Assembly (NCBI GenBank): GCA_038253945.1
Contig: JBBSGR010000013.1
Span: 1 to 64,000 of the forward strand
Length of the DNA: 64,000 bases
Origin: JBBRYW01 sp038253945
GTDB taxonomy: Bacteria; Actinomycetota; Thermoleophilia; Gaiellales; Gaiellaceae
Direction: 5' to 3'
Of this stretch, positions 8,606 through 17,323 are shown one piece after another. Made by a program: the position numbers and the translations under genes. Positions within the stretch are counted from its first letter, which is position 1. Each line of letters opens with the position of its first letter. The notes below the pieces were generated by a model. That model was not told where the DNA came from. It was given only the letters and a program-made list of their open reading frames with translations, and searched no databases.

Positions 8606-9756
8606 CGGCCACTCCCGTTTCGCGGCTCGATCACGACTTTCATCGCGCCGTCCGACCTGAGCGCTCGCGCCATGGCATCGCCGGCCTGCTCGAGCGGGAA
8701 CCTGTGCGTGACGACCCGCGCGAGCGGAATCCGGTCGTGGTTGGCGGCGAGCAGTCGCAGCGTCCGGTCGTAGGCCCGCGCGTCCTCGCCGCCGACGCCG
8801 ACGAGCGTCAGGCTCCGCCCGCAGAGGACGGCCGGGTTGAACGGGCGGTCGCCCAGGTCGACGAAGGCGCCGACCTCGACGACGGTGCCTCCGTCGCGTA
8901 CGAGCTCAATCGCGGTCGCGAGCGTCTCCGGGCGGCCGCTTGCGTCGACGACGAGGTCCGCGCCGGCCCCCGCCGTGAGCGTTCTGGCGGCGCGGGCCGG
9001 ATCGGACTCGCCCACGAGCAGGCAGTCGGTCGCGCCGAGGTCGGCCGCGAGATCCAGTCTCGAGGGCTCGCGGTCGACCGCGATCACGCGCCCTGCCCCC
9101 GCGAGGCTCGCCTTGACGACGTGGACGAGTCCCAACGGCCCGACGCCGACGACGGCGATCGTGTCGCCCGGGGACCATCCCGCGGGCGAGGGGAGCCGCG
9201 CGGCGACGTCCAGGCTGTGTGTCACGGCGAAGAGCTCGGTGAGTACCGCCACCTCCGTCGGCAGCTCCGCCGGGACGCGGAAAACCGGCGTGCCCGGGAG
9301 AAGCACCATCAGCTCGGCCCAGCCGCCGTAAAGGTGCGGCGGCCGGGAGCTCGTGAGGGAGTTCCCGTAGTTGTCGAGGTTGCGACAGAGGTAGTACGGG
9401 AAGCCGCGCGCGCAGGATGTACAGCGTCCACACGGACGATTCGGCGCCGGCACGACCCGGTCCCCCGGACGGAGCGGCGGCCCGTCGAACGCGGGCGCGC
9501 CGCCCGCGCCCGTCTCGAGCACCACCCCGACGTTCTCGTGCCCGGGAATGATCGGGAACGGCGTCGAGCGGGCGCTGTCGGTACCGGCGTACTGCTGCGT
9601 CTCTCCGCGAAAAGTGTGCTTGTCGGTACCGCAGATGCCGGACGCGAGCATGCGCAGGAGGACGGCACCAGGGGCGAGCGAGTCGGGATACGGGTAGGTC
9701 TGCACGCGCAGATCGCCAGGCGCGTGCAGCGTCGCCGCCCGGACGCCGGTGCTCAT
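8602..9756 (-). CDS. Zinc-dependent alcohol/polyol dehydrogenase
   Basis: MDR-superfamily dehydrogenase of 384 residues. Catalytic zinc ligands are in GICGTD and PGHENVG. The structural zinc loop has all four cysteines (CGRCTSCARG with a further Cys seven residues on). The NAD loop is VGVGPLG. First gene of a leftward operon with the aldehyde dehydrogenase and iolD; the intergenic region to 9945 is a divergent promoter region. Substrate unknown, but a polyol or cyclitol fits the context. Confidence 0.8.
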   Translation of the reverse strand: MSTGVRAATLHAPGDLRVQTYPYPDSLAPGAVLLRMLASGICGTDKHTFRGETQQYAGTDSARSTPFPIIPGHENVGVVLETGAGGAPAFDGPPLRPGDRVVPAPNRPCGRCTSCARGFPYYLCRNLDNYGNSLTSSRPPHLYGGWAELMVLLPGTPVFRVPAELPTEVAVLTELFAVTHSLDVAARLPSPAGWSPGDTIAVVGVGPLGLVHVVKASLAGAGRVIAVDREPSRLDLAADLGATDCLLVGESDPARAARTLTAGAGADLVVDASGRPETLATAIELVRDGGTVVEVGAFVDLGDRPFNPAVLCGRSLTLVGVGGEDARAYDRTLRLLAANHDRIPLARVVTHRFPLEQAGDAMARALRSDGAMKVVIEPRNGSGR

Positions 9757-9757
9757 C

Positions 9758-9773
9758 CTGCCGAGCTCGGCAG
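9758..9773. promoter_or_regulatory. Perfect 16-bp palindrome just upstream of the leftward operon start
   Basis: CTGCCGAGCTCGGCAG is a perfect 16-bp dyad whose edge is one base from the ATG at 9756-9754. It lies where the ribosome-binding site should be and within the divergent control region. It could be a repressor operator or an RNA hairpin masking translation initiation. No Shine-Dalgarno purine run is visible besides this element. Confidence 0.4.
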
Positions 9774-9907
9774 TACGCCGAGCATCCGTTCGCCTGTCAG
9801 CGGTTCGCCGTCTGCCACGTCAGGTCCCCGACCTGGGTGCAGTATCCCGGCTGCTCGGCTGCGGCGCAATCGACCAGGACGGGATGGCCGCCGCCGGATG
9901 CTCCTGT

Positions 9908-9936
9908 TTGACTTCGGCTTCGGCGACTTGTTCAAT
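9908..9936 (+). promoter_or_regulatory. Candidate promoter giving a nearly leaderless transcript
   Basis: TTGACT (9908-9913) and TTCAAT (9931-9936) are separated by exactly 17 bp. The ATG of the following gene is at 9945, eight bases after the -10 element, so transcription would begin at or very near the start codon. No Shine-Dalgarno sequence is visible, consistent with leaderless translation, which is common in actinobacteria. Confidence 0.45.
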
Positions 9937-9944
9937 CGGCCTCA

Positions 9945-11078
9945 ATGGGACGTCTGGCTGGTTCCCTGCCGGTCGGGACGCGCGAGCCGCTCCGCATCGG
10001 CCTCGTGGGCTACGGCTGGATCGCCCGTGCTCACGCACACGCGCTCCAGACGCTGAACCACGTCGCGCCGCTGCGGCGGCGGATCGTGCTGAGCCTCGTC
10101 GCGGGCCGCACGCACGAGCGGGTCGAGCGGTTCGCGGCGGAGCTCGGTTTCGACGGCTGGACGAGCCGCTGGCAGGACGTGATCGAGTCCTCGGACGTCG
10201 ACGTCGTCGCGGTCGCGACTCCCGTCGAGGCGCATGCCGAAGCAGTCGCGCTCGCGCTCGAGGCCGGGAAGCCCGTCTTCTGCGAGAAGCCGCTCGCCGT
10301 CGACGCCGAGGAGGCGCGCGAGCTCCTCGAGGCCGCCGTCGAGGCGGGTGTCCACCACGCCGTCGGCTTCAACTACCGCTACGTGCCCGCCGTCGCGCTC
10401 GCCCGCGACATCGTCGACGCGGGTCGGATCGGCGAGTTGGTGCACTTCCGGGCTCTCTACCTGCAGGACTACCAGATGCTCGGAACGCAGACCAGGCCCT
10501 CTCACGGCGGAGCCGGCGCCGTTCTCGACTACTGCCACCTCGTGGACATGCTGCGGTTCCTCGCCGCGGAGCCGACCTCGGTCTCGGCGCACACGGCGCG
10601 CCTCGTCTCGCCGACCGAGGATCAGTTCGCCGCCGTCTTCGAGCTGGGCGGCGGCGCGACTGCGACACTCGAGGCGTCGCGCAGCGCCCTCGGCTGGAAG
10701 GGGCGGCATCGCGTCGAGCTGAACGGCTCGAAAGGTTCGCTCTGGTGGGACATGGAGGACCCCAACCGCCTCCACGTGTTCCTCCTCGAGGACGAGCGCG
10801 AGGGGCTCGGTGGGTTTCGCGACGTGCTCGTCACGAACCCTGACCATCCGTTCCTGTCCAACTGGTGGCCGCCGGGACACGTGCTCGGCTGGGAGCACGC
10901 GATGGTGCACCAGTGGCGGGACTTTCTGGAGGCTGTGCTCGACGACCGGCCGAGCCATGCTCGGCAGGCAACCTTCGAGGACGGTTATCGTGCGGCCGGT
11001 ATCTGCGACGCGATCCTCGTGTCCGCACGGGAAGGGAGGCGCATCGAACTCGCTCGAGTGCAGGCAACCACTCGGTAA
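9945..11078 (+). CDS. Gfo/Idh/MocA oxidoreductase (fourth paralogue)
   Basis: A 377-residue NAD(P)-dependent oxidoreductase. GYGWIA occupies the dinucleotide-binding loop (residues 22-27), and the active-site motif CEKPLA has Glu114-Lys115-Pro116. The ATG is fixed by the promoter spacing; the first sixteen residues precede the usual family start. Opens the rightward half of the inositol locus, upstream of the ABC importer, so its substrate is probably the imported cyclitol or sugar. Confidence 0.72.
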   Translation: MGRLAGSLPVGTREPLRIGLVGYGWIARAHAHALQTLNHVAPLRRRIVLSLVAGRTHERVERFAAELGFDGWTSRWQDVIESSDVDVVAVATPVEAHAEAVALALEAGKPVFCEKPLAVDAEEARELLEAAVEAGVHHAVGFNYRYVPAVALARDIVDAGRIGELVHFRALYLQDYQMLGTQTRPSHGGAGAVLDYCHLVDMLRFLAAEPTSVSAHTARLVSPTEDQFAAVFELGGGATATLEASRSALGWKGRHRVELNGSKGSLWWDMEDPNRLHVFLLEDEREGLGGFRDVLVTNPDHPFLSNWWPPGHVLGWEHAMVHQWRDFLEAVLDDRPSHARQATFEDGYRAAGICDAILVSAREGRRIELARVQATTR

Positions 11079-11111
11079 GCATGGAAAGTCTGAGACAGGA
11101 GGGGAGAGAGC

Positions 11112-12152
11112 ATGCGTGACCACGAGCACCTCGAGCCGGAGGGGCTCCTCGACCTCGACGAGCTCGAGAGCGAGTCAGGGCTGACCCGGCGCGACGTCTT
11201 CATCAGGGGAGGGTTGCTGGCAGCCGGAGCGTCACTGCTCGGACCCCCGGCGGCGCTCGCTGCCGGGCGGCGTGCCGAGCGTGCCGAGGCGTCCGGCAAG
11301 ATCGCCGTCATCACCCACGGAGCGGGCGACGCATTCTGGTCGGTCTGCAAGAAGGGAGCGGACCAGGCAGGCAAGGACGTCGGCCTCAAGATCCTGTACA
11401 GCGAGAGTCACAATGATCCGAGCCGGCAAGCGCAGCTGATCAGCGCCGCGGTCTCGCAGAAGGTGACGGGAATCGCGACATCGGCTCCGAACCCGGGCGC
11501 GATCAAATCGGCTCTGCAGCGGGCGACGCGGGCCCACATTCCGATCGTCACGCTGAACTCGGGCGTCGACAAGTTCAAGTCACTCGGGGCACAGACACAC
11601 GTCGGCCAGACGGAGACGATCGCGGGCCAGGGCGCCGGGGAGCGCCTGAAGGCGGCGGGCGCGAAGAAGCTCCTCGTCGTCTTCCACGAGCAGGGCAACA
11701 TCGGTCTCGAGCAGCGGTACTCGGGAGCGAAGGCCGGCTTCAAGGGCAGCACGGTCAGGCTCCAGACGCCCGGTCTGAGCGACATCGCGCAGACGACGAC
11801 GCAGATCCAGTCGAAGCTCAGCGCCGACAAGAAGATCGATGCGGTGCTCGCGCTCAACCCGCAGGTCGGGATCGCCGTCATGGACGCGATCAAGCGGGCG
11901 CGGTCGAAAGCAAAGGCTGCCACGTTCGATCTCTCGAGCGACGTGATCAAAGCGATTCAGAAGGGGCAAGTCGAGTTCGCGATCGATCAGCAGCAGTACC
12001 TGCAGGGGTACCTACCGGTCGTGTTCATCTACCTGAACAAGATCAACCTGAACATCACCGGCGGGGGCAAGCCGGTTCTCACCGGCCCGGGCTTCGTCGA
12101 CAAGTCGAACGCGGCCAAGGTCGCCGCGCTCGCCAAGAAGGGCACGCGCTAG
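11112..12152 (+). CDS. Sugar/inositol ABC transporter substrate-binding protein, Tat-exported
   Basis: A 346-residue periplasmic-binding protein of the ribose/rhizopine type (Peripla_BP_4). A twin-arginine motif TRRDVFIRGG near residues 25-34 precedes a hydrophobic stretch ending AALA, predicting Tat export. The mature part begins IAVITHGAGDAFW, typical of the family. A strong ribosome site AGGAGGGG is 8-15 bases before the ATG. It is followed by a hairpin and then permease and ATPase genes. Ligand probably inositol or a related cyclitol, by context. Confidence 0.82.
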   Translation: MRDHEHLEPEGLLDLDELESESGLTRRDVFIRGGLLAAGASLLGPPAALAAGRRAERAEASGKIAVITHGAGDAFWSVCKKGADQAGKDVGLKILYSESHNDPSRQAQLISAAVSQKVTGIATSAPNPGAIKSALQRATRAHIPIVTLNSGVDKFKSLGAQTHVGQTETIAGQGAGERLKAAGAKKLLVVFHEQGNIGLEQRYSGAKAGFKGSTVRLQTPGLSDIAQTTTQIQSKLSADKKIDAVLALNPQVGIAVMDAIKRARSKAKAATFDLSSDVIKAIQKGQVEFAIDQQQYLQGYLPVVFIYLNKINLNITGGGKPVLTGPGFVDKSNAAKVAALAKKGTR

Positions 12153-12162
12153 AGCTCCTGCT

Positions 12163-12195
12163 CCGGGCGGGCGCGGTGAGCCGCGCCCCGCCCGG
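12163..12195 (+). other. Strong RNA hairpin between binding-protein and permease genes
   Basis: CCGGGCGGGCGCGG (12163-12176) pairs with 12181-12195 over 14 bp with one bulged base and a TGAG tetraloop. There is no T-run after it. Position and shape suit a transcript-stabilising or attenuating hairpin that keeps binding-protein mRNA more abundant than downstream transporter mRNA, as known for other ABC operons. Confidence 0.5.
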
Positions 12196-12215
12196 GGCGA
12201 GCTCATGCGCCGGTG

Positions 12216-13268
12216 ATGGCCAAGGCAGCCGAAGCCCTTCCTCCCAGGCCGCGCGACGAGCGCCTCGCGCAGACCGGCCTGTTCGCACGCCTGTTCAAGC
12301 TGCCCGAGCTCGGCGCGCTCGTCGGCGCGGTCGCCGTCTTCTGCCTCTTCTGGATCGAGGGCAACGGCTTCGCGTCGATCGACGGCTCCGCCAACTGGAC
12401 CGACTCCGCCTCCGAGCTCGGGATCATGGCGGTTCCCGTCGCGCTCTTGATGATCGCCGGCGAGTTCGATCTCTCGGCCGGCGTCATGGTCGGGAGCTCC
12501 GGACTGCTGCTCGGCCTGCTCGTCAAGCACCTCGACCTGAACGTGTGGCCGGCGATCGTGCTCGTACTTCTCTTCGGGATGGTGATGGGCTTGATCAACG
12601 GCGCCCTCGTGATGTCGACGAGGCTGCCGAGCTTCATCGTCACGCTGGCGACGTTCTTCATTCTCCAGGGCGTCAATCTGGGCGGCACCGAGACGTTCAC
12701 CGGCTCGGTCCTCGTCTCCGATATCGACTCGGCCAAGGGCTACGGCTCGGCGAAGCGGATCTTCGCGACGACATGGTGGTCGCCGCACGATTTCCAGGTG
12801 CGCGTGTTCTGGTGGCTCGGGATAACAGCCGTGGGCGCGTGGGTGCTCATGCGCACGCGCTTCGGAAACTGGATCTACAGCGTCGGCGGCGACGCCGTCG
12901 CCGCGCGCAACGTCGGCGTCCCGGTGGTGCGGACGAAGATCCTGCTCTTCATGGCGACGTCGACGACTGCGTCGCTGCTCGGAATCATGACCGCGCTGCT
13001 GCTCCGCTCCGTGCAGGCGGGCGAGGGCATCGGGCGGGAGTTCTACTTCATCATCGCGGCGGTCGTCGGGGGCTGCCTGCTCACGGGCGGCTACGGGTCG
13101 GCGATCGGCGCCTCGATCGGAGCGCTGATCATCGGCATGGCGACGATCGGGATCCCGTTCGCGGGGTGGGACCAGAACTGGGTGTTCCTGTTCCTCGGGG
13201 TGATCCTGCTGGCAGCGGTACTGCTGAACGCGGCGATCCGCCACTGGGCAGCGAGGGCGCGCCTGTGA
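12216..13268 (+). CDS. Sugar ABC transporter permease
   Basis: A multi-spanning inner-membrane protein of 350 residues in the RbsC/XylH-type (BPD_transp_2) family. It contains IAGEFDLSAGVMVG, the hallmark EFDLS loop, INGALVMSTRLPSFIVTLAT and the conserved GGDAVAARNVGVPV loop that contacts the ATPase. A GTG lies one codon before the ATG at 12216; either could start it. Pairs with the ATPase whose GTG overlaps its stop. Confidence 0.85.
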   Translation: MAKAAEALPPRPRDERLAQTGLFARLFKLPELGALVGAVAVFCLFWIEGNGFASIDGSANWTDSASELGIMAVPVALLMIAGEFDLSAGVMVGSSGLLLGLLVKHLDLNVWPAIVLVLLFGMVMGLINGALVMSTRLPSFIVTLATFFILQGVNLGGTETFTGSVLVSDIDSAKGYGSAKRIFATTWWSPHDFQVRVFWWLGITAVGAWVLMRTRFGNWIYSVGGDAVAARNVGVPVVRTKILLFMATSTTASLLGIMTALLLRSVQAGEGIGREFYFIIAAVVGGCLLTGGYGSAIGASIGALIIGMATIGIPFAGWDQNWVFLFLGVILLAAVLLNAAIRHWAARARL

Positions 13269-14086
13269 ACGCCGCCCCGGCAGCGACCGGCCCGCACCTG
13301 CTCGAGGTCGACAACGTCAGCAAGTACTTCGGCAATGTGATCGCGGTCCGCGAGATCTCTGCGTACCTGAACGGCGGGGAGGTGCTCTGCATCCTCGGCG
13401 ACAACGGCGCCGGCAAGTCCACGCTGATCAAGATCCTCTCGGGCGTCCACCAGCCGGACAGCGGCCGGCTGCTCGTCGACGGAGAGGACGCACACTTCAC
13501 CTCTCCCCGCGACTCCCGCGCGCGTGGCATCTCCACCGTCTACCAGGATCTCGCGATGGTGCCTCTGATGTCGATCTGGCGGAACTTCTTCCTTGGCGTG
13601 GAGCCGACGAAGGGGATCCCGCCGTTCCGTCGCTTCGACGTCCGCCTCGCGAAGCGCACGGTGCGCGAGCAGTTGCTTGGCATCGGCATCGACATTCGCG
13701 ATCCCGACCAGCCCGTCGGGACGCTGTCGGGCGGCGAGCGGCAGGCTGTGGCGGTTGCGCGAGCCGTTCACTTCGGCGCGCGCGTGCTCATCCTCGACGA
13801 GCCGACCTCGGCGCTCGGCGTCAAGGCCGCCGGGGTCGTGCTGCGCTCGGTCGTGCAGGCGCGAGACCGGGGGGTCGGCGTCGTCTTCATCACGCATAAC
13901 CCGCACCATGCGTACCCGGTCGGGGACCGCTTCGTGATCTTGAACCGCGGCCAGAGTCTCGGCAGCTACGCAAAGGGGGAGATCGACCTCGACGAGCTGA
14001 TCCGGTTGATGGCGGGAGGCGAGGAGCTGACGGAGCTCCAGCAGGAGCTGCAGACGATGGCGCCGCCTGCCGGATCCGAGCGATGA
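13265..14086 (+). CDS. Sugar ABC transporter ATP-binding protein (single domain)
   Basis: A 273-residue ATPase. Walker A is GDNGAGKST, the signature LSGGERQ, Walker B LILDEPTSAL and the switch His is in FITHN. Unlike RbsA/XylG it has a single nucleotide-binding domain, so it must act as a homodimer. GTGA overlap with the permease and ATGA overlap with the next gene show a tightly packed operon. Energises uptake of the sugar bound by the protein encoded at 11112. Confidence 0.85.
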   Translation: MNAAPAATGPHLLEVDNVSKYFGNVIAVREISAYLNGGEVLCILGDNGAGKSTLIKILSGVHQPDSGRLLVDGEDAHFTSPRDSRARGISTVYQDLAMVPLMSIWRNFFLGVEPTKGIPPFRRFDVRLAKRTVREQLLGIGIDIRDPDQPVGTLSGGERQAVAVARAVHFGARVLILDEPTSALGVKAAGVVLRSVVQARDRGVGVVFITHNPHHAYPVGDRFVILNRGQSLGSYAKGEIDLDELIRLMAGGEELTELQQELQTMAPPAGSER

Positions 14087-15117
14087 GCCCCGCTGCGGCG
14101 ACGATGCCGGCGGCCGTCTTCGCCGACCTCGGCCGGCTCGAGGTGGTCGACCGCCCGGTGCCGGTGCTGGAGCGCCCGGACGACCTCCTGCTCGCAGTCG
14201 AGGCGTGCGGCATCTGCGGCAGCGACCTTCAGATCCTGAACGTCCCACCCGGGCATCCCGCCACGATCGGCGTCGTGCTCGGCCACGAGTTCGTCGCCGT
14301 CGTCGATGAGACAGGGCAGGCCGTGACAGGGCTCGCGCGCGGCGACCGCGTCGTCGTCGAGCCGAACATCGCGTGCGGCCACTGCGCGTGGTGCAAGCGC
14401 GGCCTGCTGAACCAGTGCGAGAATCTCACTACGGTCGGGATCTTCAGGGATGGCGGGCTCGCTCCCCGGGTCATCGTGCCGGCCGCGCAGTGTCACCGGA
14501 TCTCCGACCGGCTACCGGGCGCGATCGCGGCGCTGACCGAGCCGCTGTCGACGGTCGTCCACGGTGTCCGCCAGACGGCCGTCTTCCCCGGCGAGACTGC
14601 GACCGTGATCGGCGCGGGGCCGATCGGGCTCATGTTCGTCGCGCTCCTGCAGCTGGCCGGAGCGACGGTCTTCGCGGTCGAGCCCTCCTCCGAGCGGGCG
14701 GAGCTCGCCGAGCGGCTCGGCGCCGCTCGGGTCGTCGACCCGACTCGCGAGAATGCTCCGGCGGCCGTTCGCGAGGCGACCGGCGGCCTCGGGTCGGACA
14801 TCGTCGTCGACGCCGTCGGCTCGCAGCTTCCGGCCGCGCTCGATCTTGTCCGCCGGGCGGGCCGGATCCTCCTCTTCGGCGTCAACTCGCAGGCACGAGC
14901 CGAGGTTGCACAGCAGCGAATCACCCGGAACGAGCTGACGATCCTGGGAAGCTACGTCGGCGATCGCGTCTTCGGAGATGCGATCCGCTTGCTCGAGCAG
15001 GGGCGGCTCGACCTGGCGCCGCTCGTCACCCACCGGATCGGCCTCGAAGAGCTGCCGGCCTCTGTCGACGAGCTTCGCGCCGGGCGCGCGGTCAAGGTCG
15101 AGGTCGAGTTCGCTTGA
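14083..15117 (+). CDS. Zinc-dependent alcohol dehydrogenase
   Basis: A 344-residue MDR dehydrogenase. Catalytic zinc residues are in GICGSD and LGHEF, the structural zinc loop CGHCAWCKRG plus a Cys six residues on is complete, and the NAD loop is IGAGPIG. Closest in outline to threonine/sorbitol dehydrogenase-type enzymes. Encoded between the importer and iolB, hence probably oxidises the imported polyol or an intermediate. Start fixed by ATGA overlap. Confidence 0.8.
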   Translation: MSPAAATMPAAVFADLGRLEVVDRPVPVLERPDDLLLAVEACGICGSDLQILNVPPGHPATIGVVLGHEFVAVVDETGQAVTGLARGDRVVVEPNIACGHCAWCKRGLLNQCENLTTVGIFRDGGLAPRVIVPAAQCHRISDRLPGAIAALTEPLSTVVHGVRQTAVFPGETATVIGAGPIGLMFVALLQLAGATVFAVEPSSERAELAERLGAARVVDPTRENAPAAVREATGGLGSDIVVDAVGSQLPAALDLVRRAGRILLFGVNSQARAEVAQQRITRNELTILGSYVGDRVFGDAIRLLEQGRLDLAPLVTHRIGLEELPASVDELRAGRAVKVEVEFA

Positions 15118-15148
15118 CCGGCCGCTCGAGGCGCTTCTGACGAGCCGC

Positions 15149-15952
15149 TTGCTCCACCCGGCCGGCGAATGGAACGAGATCACGCCCGCGCTCGCGGGCT
15201 GGCGCTACCTCTCGTTTCGGGTCGAGAGCCTCGACGGCGCAGAGGTCCGGCGGACCGGCGGCCAAGAGGCTGCGCTCGTCCTTCTCTCGGGCGGGTGCCG
15301 AGTGGAGACGGACGGGCACCGGTTCGAGCTGGGGCCCCGGGCGGGAGTCTTCGGCGGCCTGCCCTGGACGCTCTACCTGCCACGTGACAGCGAGTACCGG
15401 ATCGAGGGACGGGCCGAGGTCGCCCTGGCGAGCTGCCCCTGCCGGACCCGGCTCGAGCCGATGCTGCAAACCCCCGAGCAGGTCGATGTCGAGATCCGAG
15501 GGGCCGGTAACGCGACGCGCCAGATCAACAACATGATCCAGCCGGGCTTTCCCGCGGAGCGGATCCTCATCGTCGAGGTGCTCACGCCGGCCGGGAACTG
15601 GTCGAGCTACCCCCCGCACAAGCACGACGAGGACCGGCCGCCCGAGGAGGCCATGCTCGAGGAGGTTTACTACTACCGGGCGACCGCCCCCGAAGCATTC
15701 GGACTGCAGCGGCTCTACAGCCCGCAGCACGGCGTCGACGAAGCCTGGGCGGTGCGCGACGGCGATCTCCTCCTCGTTCCGCACGGCTATCACCCCTTCA
15801 CGGCGGCGCCCGGCTACGACTTCTACTACCTGAACGCGCTCGCCGGTGACCGTCACTCGATGGCCGCCTCCGACGACCCTGCGCTGGCGTGGATCCGGTC
15901 GACGTGGGAAGGCAGCGCGACGGATCCGCGGGTGCCGCTCGTGGCCGCATGA
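15149..15952 (+). CDS. iolB: 5-deoxy-glucuronate isomerase IolB
   Basis: Bicupin isomerase that turns 5-deoxy-glucuronate into 2-deoxy-5-keto-gluconate. About 267 residues, in line with the family. Conserved ITPALAGW near the N-terminus and the metal-site region YPPHKHDEDRPPEEAMLEE followed by VPHGYHPF are characteristic of IolB. No ATG or GTG is available; TTG at 15149 or CTG at 15137 are the candidates, TTG being preferred because it places LLHPAGEW at the N-terminus. ATGA overlap with iolE. Confidence 0.85.
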   Translation: MLHPAGEWNEITPALAGWRYLSFRVESLDGAEVRRTGGQEAALVLLSGGCRVETDGHRFELGPRAGVFGGLPWTLYLPRDSEYRIEGRAEVALASCPCRTRLEPMLQTPEQVDVEIRGAGNATRQINNMIQPGFPAERILIVEVLTPAGNWSSYPPHKHDEDRPPEEAMLEEVYYYRATAPEAFGLQRLYSPQHGVDEAWAVRDGDLLLVPHGYHPFTAAPGYDFYYLNALAGDRHSMAASDDPALAWIRSTWEGSATDPRVPLVAA

Positions 15953-16860
15953 CGCTGCGTGTCGCGAACGCCCCGCTCTCGTACGGCGCGTTCGAGCTGA
16001 CCGTCGGCATCTTCCCGAACGTGCCCGGGCCCGACGAGCTTCTGGCCGCGATGGCCGAGGCGGGCTACGAAGGCACCGAGCTCGGCCCGCCGGGCTACCT
16101 CGGCCACTTAGACGAGCTGGGCTCGCGGCTCGAGCGTCACGGCCTCGAGCTCACCGGAGGCTGGTGCCCGATCCGCTTCAGCGAGCCCGAGTTCTGGGAT
16201 GAGGATCTCTTGGTGCTGAGCCGGACGCTCGACCTGTTCGACGCCGCGGGCGCGGCGGCGCGCGCGCATCCGGTCTTCGGCGACGGCGGGTCCGACGCGC
16301 GGCGTGCGAACCCGGGGCGAGGCCGGCAAGATGCCTCGCTTCGACTCGACGACTCCGGCTGGGCGCGCTTCGCGGAAGGCCTCGCGCGTGCACAGGACGT
16401 CGCGGGGGAGCGCGGTTTCGAGCCGACGTTCCATGCGCACACGAGCACGTTCGTCGAGGCGCCGTCGGAGATCGATCGACTCCTCGACCTCACGGAGATC
16501 GGGCTGCTGGTCGACACGGGCCACCTCTTGCTCGGCGGCTCCGACCCGGTGCACGCGCTTCGCGACTGGGGAGCGCGAGTGAACTACGTCCATGTGAAGG
16601 ATGTGCGCCTCGACGTCCTGCGCGGCGTCGTCGCCGATCGAGCCGACGCCGTCGAGGCCTGGCGGCGCGGCATCTTCTGCGAGCTCGGCGTCGGGGACGT
16701 CGACCTCGAGGCGTTCTTTCACGAGCTGGAGCGAGTGGGCTACGACGGCTGGATCTGCGTCGAGCAGGACCGGATCCCGCGCGCCGACGAGCCGCTTTCC
16801 GAGGCGGCCGAGGCGCAGGTGCGAAACCGGGAGTGGCTGCGTCAGCACGTTGGACTGTGA
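15949..16860 (+). CDS. iolE: Inosose dehydratase-like sugar isomerase/epimerase (IolE)
   Basis: A 303-residue TIM-barrel protein of the xylose-isomerase-like AP_endonuc_2 family. The N-terminus RVANAPLSYGAFE and the motifs FHAHTSTFVE, LLVDTGHLLLGG and YVHVKD carry the metal-binding residues seen in inosose dehydratases. It would dehydrate 2-keto-myo-inositol, supplying the substrate of IolD. Last gene of the rightward operon, followed by a hairpin and a convergent cold-shock gene. Confidence 0.83.
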   Translation: MTLRVANAPLSYGAFELTVGIFPNVPGPDELLAAMAEAGYEGTELGPPGYLGHLDELGSRLERHGLELTGGWCPIRFSEPEFWDEDLLVLSRTLDLFDAAGAAARAHPVFGDGGSDARRANPGRGRQDASLRLDDSGWARFAEGLARAQDVAGERGFEPTFHAHTSTFVEAPSEIDRLLDLTEIGLLVDTGHLLLGGSDPVHALRDWGARVNYVHVKDVRLDVLRGVVADRADAVEAWRRGIFCELGVGDVDLEAFFHELERVGYDGWICVEQDRIPRADEPLSEAAEAQVRNREWLRQHVGL

Positions 16861-16902
16861 GGGCGGCGCACGATGCCTACCGCGGCGCCTCGCCCCGGCG
16901 CG

Positions 16903-16929
16903 CGCGGAGGCTCGATTCCAACCTCCGCG
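16903..16929. terminator. Hairpin between convergent iolE and cold-shock gene
   Basis: CGCGGAGG (16903-16910) pairs perfectly with CCTCCGCG (16922-16929) across an 11-base loop. It lies 43 bp past the iolE stop and 20 bp past the stop of the convergent cold-shock gene, so it could act as a bidirectional terminator. There is no strong U-tract. Confidence 0.45.
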
Positions 16930-16948
16930 GCGCGCTCGAGACGCTCGC

Positions 16949-17155
16949 TTAGGCGACCGGGCTGACGTTCGTTGCCTGCGGGCCTTTCTGCCCCTCGGTC
17001 GGCTCGAACTCGACCTTCGCTCCCTCGGCGAGGCTCTTGAAGCCCTCGCCGGCGATGTCACTGTGATGGACGAAGAGGTCCTTCCCACCGCCTTCGGGCG
17101 TGATGAAGCCGTACCCCTTGTCGTCGTTGAACCACTTGACGATTCCTGTTGCCAT
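16949..17155 (-). CDS. cspA: Cold-shock protein (CspA family)
   Basis: A 68-residue single OB-fold RNA chaperone. RNP1 is in KGYGFITPE and RNP2 in DLFVHHSDI, and the KWFNDDKG opening is canonical. An upstream in-frame GTG exists, but the run GGGAGGTGAG sits 5 bases before the ATG at 17155 and decides the start. The 160-bp region upstream, to 17323, holds its leader and promoter; no separate gene is seen there. Confidence 0.93.
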   Translation of the reverse strand: MATGIVKWFNDDKGYGFITPEGGGKDLFVHHSDIAGEGFKSLAEGAKVEFEPTEGQKGPQATNVSPVA

Positions 17156-17323
17156 TGCACTCACCTCCCTGCGTGATCACGAACAAGCAAGTGAGGCGGT
17201 CAGACCACATCCAGTACTCGTCCTTGGTTGCCAGCCGAGCATACCTTTCCTTTCCCTTCGTCGCCTGTTTGCTGGCGTCTGTTCGCGGGTCCGGCTCACG
17301 CGATGTCGTACAGTCATCGCCTA

